From NCBI RefSeq assembly GCF_003425665.1, contig NZ_QQRQ01000011.1, positions 1-61,189 of the forward strand: DNA of 61,189 nt, given 5' to 3'. The DNA is from Evtepia gabavorous. GTDB lineage: Bacteria > Bacillota > Clostridia > Oscillospirales > Oscillospiraceae. Below the pieces are notes generated by a model. It saw only the letters and a program-made list of their open reading frames with translations. It did not search any database and was not told the DNA's origin. The first letter of the stretch is position 1; each line of letters opens with the position of its first letter. Shown here piece by piece: positions 23,346-30,567 of the stretch. Made by a program: the position numbers and the translations under genes.

Positions 23346-25439
23346 CTACTCCACCCCTCGATAGTAAAGCCCCCGGGTAAAGGCCCGCGGCGGCTCCCCC
23401 GCCCCCTCCCGGTAGGCCCGAAACACCCGGGCGCATTCCCCGGGACCCTCCCGCAGGAAGGCCAGCCGGGCATAGGCCGCCCCGGCGGTCCGCCAGTCGG
23501 TCTTGTCCGCCAGCCACAGGGGCTTGGCGTTGAAGAGCTCATTGCGGCAGCCCCAGGCCGACTCCACGGGGAAGTGTTCCCCCTTCCGGTCCCCCAGGGA
23601 CTGAGGCTTGTCCTGGCAGTGGCAGCCCTGCCCCCGGTTTCGGAGGATGCAGTGCTCCATGAGCATCAAAGGCAGCCGGCCATAGACCAGCAGCTCCAGG
23701 TCCAGGGGCTTGCTCAGGTCCCGAATCTGGGCCAAACGGCTCTCAAAGGACGCAGTGGCCGAGGCAAACCCCAGCCGGGCCAGCTCCGCCGCCGTCTCGT
23801 CGTTGGTCAGGCCCAGCCCAAAGTCTCCCCGGGGAATCAGTCCAAAGGAGCGAGCCAGGGGAAGCTGTCCGATGTGCCCCAGCAGGGCCTGGGTGACCCC
23901 TGCCTGGCGGGCGGCTTCCAGCTCTCTCCGCAGCCGGGGCAGCTCCCGGTCCCAGACCACCCGGGGCAGAACAACCCCAAACCCGATGTCTGGATACGCC
24001 TGGGCCCACCGGCGCAGGGCGTCCTCATGGCCCGGGAGCTCCTGGCAGGGCAGATAGACCAGGGCGGGGCCCTGGTCCAGGCAGTCCGGCGTCAGCTGCT
24101 CCCACCGGCGGAAGGACAGGGTAAACGCCGGCACACCCGCCCGCCCTCTCTCCGGGGCGGCCGGAACAAAGGGAAGGGTCCGCCGGGCAGGGGGCTGGGT
24201 GCGGGCCCGGTCCAGTTCCTCCAAGGCCTGGCGGCGCAGGCTGTTCACCGCCGACAGGGGGACCGACAGGCCGGGGGCCAGGTCCACTTGGACCTGGTGC
24301 GCCTGGTAGACGGTGCCCCCGGTCTTTCTCAGCTGGCCGGCCACCTGGTCTGCCGTGGTCTGGCGGGTGCGGGCGGCCTGGGGACAGGGGCCCTGGACGA
24401 CAGCGGTATGGCCCGCCGGGTCCCGGGCGGTGAGAACCATGGGCATCTCCCCCTGGACCTGGGCGGTGAGAGACACGGGAACCGTCCGGTGCTCTCCCCG
24501 GGTGTAGAACCGCCGGGCCTGGTCAAAGAGGTCCGCCGGGTCCCGGGCCCCCTGGGGACGGGTGCCGAACATGGCCGGACCCTTCTGGTCCCGGAAATAC
24601 CCCTGGGTAAAGCCCTGGCGGGAGAAGGCGGCCTCCAGCTGAGCCAGCTCCGCCTGGGTGGGCTCCCGCCCCTGGCGCAGGGCGGCGGCGTAGATGCCGG
24701 TGACCACAGCCACGTACTCCGGGCGCTTCATCCGGCCCTCAATCTTCAGGCAGGCCACTCCCATCTCCTCCAGCTGACCCAGGGCCCCGGCCAGGGAGAG
24801 GTCCTTCAGGGACAGAGGGTGGGAGGGGGTTTTCTCCCCCGGCCACCGGAAGGCCAGGCGGCAGGGCTGGGCGCACAGGCCCCGGTTGCCGCTGCGTCCC
24901 CCCAGCACGGCGGAGAGAAAGCACTGGCCGCTGTAACACATGCACAGCGCCCCATGGCCGAAAACCTCCAGCTCCACGGGGGAGCGGGCGCACAGGTCCG
25001 CGATGGCATCGGCGGACAGCTCCCGGGACAACACCACCCGGGTCATGCCCAGGTCGGCGCAGGCCCGGACCCCGTCCAGGCTGTGGACGGTCATCTGGGT
25101 GGAGGCGTGGAGGGGCAGGTCTGGACAGGTCCGCCGGAGTAGGCGGGCCACCCCCAGGTCCTGCACCAGAACCGCGTCAATCCCCAGGTCCGAGGCCCAG
25201 GCTCCGGTCTCCGCGGCCAGGGGCAACTCCCGGTTGGTCAGCAGGGTGTTGAGGGTGAGGTAGACCTTCACCCCCCGCAGATGGCAGTAGGCCACCCCGG
25301 CCTCCAGCTCCTCCCGGGTGAAATTCTTCGCGTTCCGGCGGGCGTTCAGGGGCCCAAACCCCAGATACACCGCGTCCGCCCCGGCCTGGACCGCGGCCGT
25401 CAGGGCCTCCGGGGAGCCGGCGGGGGCCAGGAGCTCCAT
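23346..25439 (-). CDS. Peptidase U32 family protein (RlhA-type) with DUF3656 region
   Basis: The 697-residue protein starts with ELLAPAGSPEALTAAVQ and contains the U32 signature region ELEVFGHGALCMCYSGQCFL (about 170-190) with the following GNRGLCAQPCR, whose four cysteines match an iron-sulfur or metal site. The C-terminal half corresponds to the DUF3656-containing long form; NRGQGCHCQ adds further cysteines. Characterised relatives (RlhA, TrhP) hydroxylate rRNA or tRNA bases rather than cut proteins, so RNA modification is a reasonable expectation. Its ATG overlaps the zapA stop (TGATG), so it is coupled to zapA. Confidence 0.9.
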   Translation of the reverse strand: MELLAPAGSPEALTAAVQAGADAVYLGFGPLNARRNAKNFTREELEAGVAYCHLRGVKVYLTLNTLLTNRELPLAAETGAWASDLGIDAVLVQDLGVARLLRRTCPDLPLHASTQMTVHSLDGVRACADLGMTRVVLSRELSADAIADLCARSPVELEVFGHGALCMCYSGQCFLSAVLGGRSGNRGLCAQPCRLAFRWPGEKTPSHPLSLKDLSLAGALGQLEEMGVACLKIEGRMKRPEYVAVVTGIYAAALRQGREPTQAELAQLEAAFSRQGFTQGYFRDQKGPAMFGTRPQGARDPADLFDQARRFYTRGEHRTVPVSLTAQVQGEMPMVLTARDPAGHTAVVQGPCPQAARTRQTTADQVAGQLRKTGGTVYQAHQVQVDLAPGLSVPLSAVNSLRRQALEELDRARTQPPARRTLPFVPAAPERGRAGVPAFTLSFRRWEQLTPDCLDQGPALVYLPCQELPGHEDALRRWAQAYPDIGFGVVLPRVVWDRELPRLRRELEAARQAGVTQALLGHIGQLPLARSFGLIPRGDFGLGLTNDETAAELARLGFASATASFESRLAQIRDLSKPLDLELLVYGRLPLMLMEHCILRNRGQGCHCQDKPQSLGDRKGEHFPVESAWGCRNELFNAKPLWLADKTDWRTAGAAYARLAFLREGPGECARVFRAYREGAGEPPRAFTRGLYYRGVE

Positions 25440-25798
25440 CAGGTCTCCTCCTGTCGGGGGCCCTGTTTGGGGGCCTTGGTCCCCTTCTCCCCCCGGGCGG
25501 CTTTGCGGGCCTCCCGCTTGGCCTCGGCCAGCTCCCGGGCCAGGCGGGTGTTCTCGTCCAGGGCCTGCTTCAGCTGGGCCCGGAGATTGTCGGACACCTG
25601 GCGCTCCTTACAGTACTTATCCGCCACGTTCATGGCCGCCAGCACCGCACCGTCGGTGATGGAGAGGGTGTTGCCCGCCATGGCCTGGTCCATTTCTTTG
25701 TTGACGATGTCCGCGCACTGCTGGAGGTAGGTCTCCTCCTCCTCGGCCAAAAAGCGGTAGCTCTGGTGGTGAATATAAATGGTCACTGGATTTGCCAT
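25439..25798 (-). CDS. zapA: Cell division protein ZapA
   Basis: The 119-residue protein has the ZapA N-terminal domain (TIYIHHQSYRFLAEEEETYL) and a C-terminal coiled coil (about 60-105, KERQVSDNLRAQLKQALDEN). ZapA bundles FtsZ filaments at the division site. The tail is Lys/Arg/Glu-rich. A GGAGGAAT site precedes the ATG. It is co-transcribed with the U32 gene, an arrangement seen in other Clostridia. Confidence 0.88.
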   Translation of the reverse strand: MANPVTIYIHHQSYRFLAEEEETYLQQCADIVNKEMDQAMAGNTLSITDGAVLAAMNVADKYCKERQVSDNLRAQLKQALDENTRLARELAEAKREARKAARGEKGTKAPKQGPRQEET

Positions 25799-25842
25799 AG
25801 GGATTCCTCCGTTTCCAGGTTGGGTTTTCTTTGGAATAGGAT

Positions 25843-25851
25843 ATTATACCA
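25843..25851 (-). promoter_or_regulatory. Extended -10 promoter of zapA
   Basis: The minus strand reads TGGTATAAT with no clear -35. It lies about 45 bases before the zapA start and diverges from the dnaD promoter. Confidence 0.6.
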
Positions 25852-25919
25852 CGGTTCGACAAAAAAGGATAGACCCCCACCCACCGGGGGCGAGACACCG
25901 GGGTGAAAAAAGTTACACC

Positions 25920-25948
25920 TTTACGAACCGGGAAATTTCTTGTAAAAT
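25920..25948 (+). promoter_or_regulatory. Promoter of the dnaD-dnaC pair
   Basis: TTTACG, 17 bases, TAAAAT, about 40 bases before the start codon. Confidence 0.6.
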
Positions 25949-25993
25949 AAAGTGTTATCGTATGATTCTATCCCCACGAAAGGAGGCGGCCCC

Positions 25994-26944
25994 ATGGCAA
26001 AGGACTTGCTGCTGCCCGGAAGTATCCTCTCTCTTCACCGGTCCGCGGTGGAAAAACTCCTGAAAGCGGGCAACGGCGACGCCGCCCTGCTGTATCTCTG
26101 CCTCACCGCCGGCCAGAACAGCGGGGCCCTGCCCTGGGGACCGGACCAGGTGGAGGCGGCCCAAAACACCCTGCTCCGGCTGGGCCTCATCTCCTCGGAC
26201 ACCCCGGTTCAGCCCCCCCGGCCGGAAAAGCTGGAGGACGACCGGCCCCCGGACTACACCACCCAGGACATCGCCCAGGCCTTCCAGAACGACGGGGGCT
26301 TCAAGGCCCTGGTGCCGGCGGTGGAGCAGATGCTGGGGAAGGTCCTCTCCCCCGCCGACCTCAAGATTCTCTACACCCTCTTTGACTTTCTGGCCCTGCC
26401 CCCGGAGGTCATCCTCACCCTCACCGGCTGGTGCGTGGAGCAGGCCAAGCAGAAGGGGCCCGGCCGCAAGCCCACCCTCACCCAGATCCGCCGGGAGGCC
26501 TACAAATGGCAGAAGGCCGGCATTGACACCCTGGAGGCCGCCGACGCCCATCTGCACCGGCTGAGCCGGCGCAACCGCCGGGGGACGGAGATCCTCCAGC
26601 TCCTCTTCGGGGAGAGCCGGGCGCCGGTGGAGAAGGAGGCGGAATTTTTGGACGCCTGGATTCAGATGGGCTGCTCCGACGAGCTGCTGCTGCTGGCCCG
26701 GGACCGGACCATCTTCCAGCTTCAGGAGTTCAAGTGGACCTATATGAACGGCATTCTCACCCGCTGGTACAAGGAGGGCCTGACCACCGTGGAGGCCGTG
26801 GAGGCCAGCGAGCGCAAAAACCGCCGGCCCCAGTACCCCCGGGCCACCCCCCAGCCGGCCCAGGGGACCCAGCCGCTGCCCTCGGATGACATCGGCCGGA
26901 TGATCGAACAGGCCCGCCGGGCCGCAGCCGCGAAGGAGGGCTGA
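25994..26944 (+). CDS. dnaD: DnaD-domain primosome protein
   Basis: The 316-residue protein carries DnaB/DnaD-type domains: a middle segment (about 100-170) with LGKVLSPADLKILYTLFDFL and a second (about 200-280) ending in FKWTYMNGILTRWYKEGL, the characteristic YxxxIxxxW-like end of the DnaD fold. Such proteins help load the replicative helicase at oriC and restart sites. It is followed after 3 bases by the AAA+ loader. The start at 25994 has AAAGGAGG upstream. Confidence 0.88.
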   Translation: MAKDLLLPGSILSLHRSAVEKLLKAGNGDAALLYLCLTAGQNSGALPWGPDQVEAAQNTLLRLGLISSDTPVQPPRPEKLEDDRPPDYTTQDIAQAFQNDGGFKALVPAVEQMLGKVLSPADLKILYTLFDFLALPPEVILTLTGWCVEQAKQKGPGRKPTLTQIRREAYKWQKAGIDTLEAADAHLHRLSRRNRRGTEILQLLFGESRAPVEKEAEFLDAWIQMGCSDELLLLARDRTIFQLQEFKWTYMNGILTRWYKEGLTTVEAVEASERKNRRPQYPRATPQPAQGTQPLPSDDIGRMIEQARRAAAAKEG

Positions 26945-26947
26945 CCC

Positions 26948-27949
26948 ATGGCATACAGCGCATCCATTCTCACCCGGGCCGAGGCCCGGCTCAAGCAGGC
27001 CCAGCGGGCCCACCAGCTGGACCAGGCCCGCCGCCGGGCGGAGATCTACCGGGCCCTGCCCCGCACCGCGGAGATTGACCGCCAGCTGCGGCAGACCGCC
27101 CCCCGGATTCTGGCCGCCGCCCTCCGCCAGGGGTTGGGCCAGGAAGAGGCTCTGGCCGCCCTGCGCCGGGAGAATCTGGCCCTCCAGGACGAGGAGGCCG
27201 CTCTGCTGGACCAGGCCGGTTACCCCCCCGACGCCTTGGAGGAGACCCCTTACTGTCCCCTGTGCAACGACCGGGGCTGGCGGGGCGCGGCCATGTGCGA
27301 CTGCCTGAAGGACCTGTGCCGCCAGGAGCAGATCGCGGAGCTCTCCTCCCTGCTGGACCTGGGGGATCAGTCCTTCGACACCTTCCGCCTGGACTACTAC
27401 GACCGGCAGACCTGGCCGGAGTTCCACCGCTCTCCCCGGGAGAACATGGAGTTTATCCTCTCCTCCTGCCGCAGCTATGCGGAGAACTTTGACGCCTATC
27501 CCCACAAAAACCTCTTTTTCAACGGCCCCCCCGGCCTGGGAAAGACCTTCCTCTCGGCCTGCATCGCCCGGGTGGTGTCGGAACAGGGGTATGCCGTGGT
27601 TTACGACACCGCGGCCAACATCCTCTCCCGGTTTGAAACCCGGAAATTTGCCCGGTATGGGGAGGAGAGCCGCCAGGCGGAGGCGGACACCCGCCGGTAT
27701 CTCACCTGTGACCTGCTGATCTTAGACGATCTGGGCAGCGAGTTCACCTCTCCCTTTGTCCAGGCGGCCCTGTATGAACTCATCAACACCCGGCTGATTG
27801 AGGGGAAGCGGACGGTGATCTCCTCCAACCTGAACCTGGAAGGGGTGCGGCAGCGGTATTCCCCCCAGGTGGCCTCCCGGCTGGAGGGGGAGTATTTGCT
27901 GATGGCATTCTTTGGGCAGGATATTCGGCTGCTGAAGAAGCAGCGGTGA
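26948..27949 (+). CDS. dnaC: AAA+ helicase loader (DnaC/DnaI-type)
   Basis: The 333-residue protein has an N-terminal helical region, then CPLCNDRGW with MCDCLK (about 102-120), a zinc-binding-type cysteine set as in DnaI-like loaders, and a C-terminal ATPase with Walker A GPPGLGKT (about 194-201), Walker B LLILDDLG and a sensor SSNLNLEG. It should load the DnaB-type helicase together with DnaD. A GAAGGAGG site lies in the end of the dnaD gene. A repeat element starts 28 bases after its stop. Confidence 0.92.
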   Translation: MAYSASILTRAEARLKQAQRAHQLDQARRRAEIYRALPRTAEIDRQLRQTAPRILAAALRQGLGQEEALAALRRENLALQDEEAALLDQAGYPPDALEETPYCPLCNDRGWRGAAMCDCLKDLCRQEQIAELSSLLDLGDQSFDTFRLDYYDRQTWPEFHRSPRENMEFILSSCRSYAENFDAYPHKNLFFNGPPGLGKTFLSACIARVVSEQGYAVVYDTAANILSRFETRKFARYGEESRQAEADTRRYLTCDLLILDDLGSEFTSPFVQAALYELINTRLIEGKRTVISSNLNLEGVRQRYSPQVASRLEGEYLLMAFFGQDIRLLKKQR

Positions 27950-27976
27950 GGGGGGTGTCCCTGCGCTCTTTTCTAT

Positions 27977-28495
27977 CGCCGTTGGAACGGGCGGGAACGG
28001 TGCCCTCCCGGGCGGGGCCCTATTTCTTTGAAGAAATAGGGGAAAGAACACCAAGGGGAAGGAGGTTCCTTCCCCTTGGAACCCCATTCTCTGGTGGGAG
28101 GAATGGGGGAAGGTAGTTGGTCAAATTGGGGCCTGGCCTGCGGCCTCAAAGACCAACGCCTCATGGCCCGCCCACCAGCTCGGGCGGGCGGGAGAAGTGG
28201 TTTATTAACAGCAGGAAAAAGCGGAAAATCGAACGGTTACTCTCTGCCTTTTCCCAAAGGGTACCTACCCACGTCCCCAGCCCGCCCAGCCGGTGGGCGG
28301 GCCGTTACCAGCGTGACAAGGAGAGGGCCGCAGGCCAGGTACTAAGAAAGAAGTACAGCCTCCCCCCACACCATCCCACCAGAGAAGGGAGTCCAGAGGG
28401 AAGAACCTCTTCCCTCTGGGGTTCTTTCCCCCATTTCTTCCCAAGAAATGGGGCCCCGGCTGGGCAAGCCAAGGTTCCTTGCCGTTCCAACGGCG
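27977..28495 (+). repeat. CCGTTGGAACGG intergenic element, copy D (full length)
   Basis: This 519-bp copy has the same orientation and module order as copy B, with the CCAAGGGGAAGGA stem on the left and the CCAGAGGGAAGA stem on the right. It lies between convergent genes, 28 bases after the dnaC stop and 75 bases after the hydrolase stop, where a bidirectional terminator would normally sit. Confidence 0.95.
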
Positions 28496-28569
28496 CCGGG
28501 GGAAAACCCACCACCGCCTCCCCCGGCAAACCCGCCGCAAAATCAAACCCCCTGTGCAGGAATCCAAAC

Positions 28570-29199
28570 CTACACAGGGGGTTTCATCATCGCAACGGTC
28601 TGAAGGGCCCGCACCACCGCCCCGGGCCTGTCCTTGTTCACCGCATGCCCAGCGCCGGCGGCCTGCTCATACCGCCCATGGGGAAGCCGCCGGGCAATCT
28701 CCCGGGCCGCGCTTTGGTTGACCCGGTCCTTCTCTCCACACAGTACCAGGGTCGGCTGACAGACCGCGTCCAGGGTAGGGGTGAGGTCCAGCGCCAGCAT
28801 GGAACGGGTGAGGGAGAGGACTTGGTCCTTCCCCATGCCCTGGCCCGCAAAGGCCCGGGCCGGAAGCAGGCGGAAAACCCCGTTTTGAAGCCGCAGCAGC
28901 CCCCGGGGCATCCTGACCCGGGGGGCAATCAGCACCAGGGCCGACACCTGTCGGGGATGACGCCAGGCATAGTCCAGGGCGAGAATGGCCCCCAGGGAGC
29001 ACCCGCACAGGACCATGGCCTCTTCCCGCCCAGCACACTGGGCTTCCAGACCCTCCAACAAGCTCTCATAGGTAACGGGCCGGCCCGCCCACCAGGCGGC
29101 CAGGTCCGGGCAGAGAATCTTCTGTCCAGGGAGACCGGCCTCCACAGCGGCCCAGTCAGCTGGGCTCTGCCCCAGTCCGTGGAGGAGGCAGTATTCCAC
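28570..29199 (-). CDS. Alpha/beta hydrolase
   Basis: The 209-residue protein has the minimal alpha/beta hydrolase core: LLHGLGQS (oxyanion loop), CGCSLGAI (nucleophile Ser in GxSxG), CGEKDRVN (Asp) and AGAGHAVN (His). The substrate is unknown. The likely start is the GTG at 29199, just after the stop of the M16 peptidase, with GGAGGCGTAAGG upstream; no ATG is suitably placed. It is coupled to the peptidase gene. Confidence 0.85.
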   Translation of the reverse strand: MEYCLLHGLGQSPADWAAVEAGLPGQKILCPDLAAWWAGRPVTYESLLEGLEAQCAGREEAMVLCGCSLGAILALDYAWRHPRQVSALVLIAPRVRMPRGLLRLQNGVFRLLPARAFAGQGMGKDQVLSLTRSMLALDLTPTLDAVCQPTLVLCGEKDRVNQSAAREIARRLPHGRYEQAAGAGHAVNKDRPGAVVRALQTVAMMKPPV

Positions 29200-29203
29200 T
29201 GCC

Positions 29204-30457
29204 TTACGCCTCCAGCACCAGCGCCCGGTACGCCTCGGCGGTCCGCACCTGGCCCACAGCGGAGAGGGAGACCTGATCCCAGCGGAAAATCTCCTGGGCC
29301 AGAGCCACCACATCCTCGTGGGTGACGCTGTCATAGGCGGCGATGATCTGCTCTGGGGTGAGGATTTCCCCGGAAAAGAGGAGGGAGCGGCCGGCGTGGC
29401 TCATCCGGGACTGGGTGGACTCCAGACCCATGACCACATTGGCCTTGGACTGTTCCCGGGCCCGCTCCAGCTCCTCGGAGGTGGGCCCCTCCCGACGCAG
29501 CTGGTCCACCACCTGGCGGATGGTGGCCAGGGCCTTGGCCTCGGTCTCCTTGTTCAGGGCGGTGTAGATGCAGAACACCCCGGTGTCCGCGTGGCCCGCC
29601 CCATAGGAGTAAATGGTATAGCACAGCCCCTGGCGCTCCCGCACCTGTTGGAACAGTCGGGAGGAGACACCCCCGCCCAGAATGGAGGAGAGCAGCTGGA
29701 GGGCAAACCGCTTGGGGGAGTTGTAGTCCAGACCCGGGAAGGCCAGGGTCAGGTGATTCTGTTCAATGGGCTTGGACGTGACCACGAACGCAGGGGTATA
29801 CACCGCCGGAACCACAGGCTGGGGCGCCCCGGCGGGCAGGGCGGCAAACCGCCGGCGAAGCTCGTCCAGAATTTCCTGGGAAAAGCTCCCCGACAGGGCC
29901 ACCACCGTGTTGTCCCCCCGATAGTGGGTCCTGTGGTATTCCCGGAGGAACTCCCCCGTCATGGGGGCCAGGGTCTCCGCCGACCCTAAGATGGGCCGGG
30001 CCAGGGCGCTGCCCTGGAACACCGCCCCGAAGAGCTTCTCCGCGCACAGGTCGTCGGGGGTGTCCTCATACATGTCGATCTCCTCCAGGATGACCCCCCG
30101 TTCGGTCTCCACCGCCTCCTGGGCAAAGGAGGAGTGATAGACCATGTCGAAGAGGATATCCAGGGCCTGGGGCAAATGGCTGTCCAGCACCCGGCCGTAG
30201 AAGCAGGTACACTCCTTGGTGGTAAAGGCGTTCATCTGGCCGCCGATGGCGTCGGTTTCCCGGGCAATGTCCTGGGCGGAACGGCGCTGGGTCCCTTTGA
30301 AGAGCATGTGCTCAATAAAATGCGCCGCGCCGGACTCCGACGGGGCCTCCTCCCGGGAGCCGCCGCCCACCCAAATGCCCAGGGCGGCGGAGCGGACGGT
30401 ATCCATGGGCTCTGTGACAATGCGGACTCCGTTGGGGAGGGTTTCGATTTGAACCAT
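29204..30457 (-). CDS. M16B family zinc peptidase
   Basis: The 417-residue protein has the inverted zinc motif HFIEHMLFKG (HxxEH, about 43-52) and the distal Glu in ERGVILEEIDM about 70 residues later. Length and the second, non-catalytic half match the mitochondrial-processing-peptidase-like bacterial proteins (YmxG type). CAAGGAGG precedes the ATG at 30457. It is likely cytoplasmic, as no signal peptide is seen. Confidence 0.92.
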   Translation of the reverse strand: MVQIETLPNGVRIVTEPMDTVRSAALGIWVGGGSREEAPSESGAAHFIEHMLFKGTQRRSAQDIARETDAIGGQMNAFTTKECTCFYGRVLDSHLPQALDILFDMVYHSSFAQEAVETERGVILEEIDMYEDTPDDLCAEKLFGAVFQGSALARPILGSAETLAPMTGEFLREYHRTHYRGDNTVVALSGSFSQEILDELRRRFAALPAGAPQPVVPAVYTPAFVVTSKPIEQNHLTLAFPGLDYNSPKRFALQLLSSILGGGVSSRLFQQVRERQGLCYTIYSYGAGHADTGVFCIYTALNKETEAKALATIRQVVDQLRREGPTSEELERAREQSKANVVMGLESTQSRMSHAGRSLLFSGEILTPEQIIAAYDSVTHEDVVALAQEIFRWDQVSLSAVGQVRTAEAYRALVLEA

Positions 30458-30510
30458 AGATGGCCTCCTTGTGTTGGTTGTGGTGAGGGGGGCTCCCCTG
30501 TGTGCTTCCA

Positions 30511-30562
30511 CGCCGTTGGAACGGGCGGGGAACCTTGGCCTGCCCGGCCGGGAACCCGCCTC
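30511..30562 (+). repeat. Solo end of the CCGTTGGAACGG element
   Basis: A single left-type end (CGCCGTTGGAACGGGCGGGG) is followed by AACCTTGGCCTGCCCGGCCGGG, the arm sequence of other copies cut short. Only about 52 bases remain, and the murE-argB stop codon is 6 bases away. It marks either a deletion between arms or a partial insertion. Confidence 0.8.
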
Positions 30563-30567
30563 CCCCT

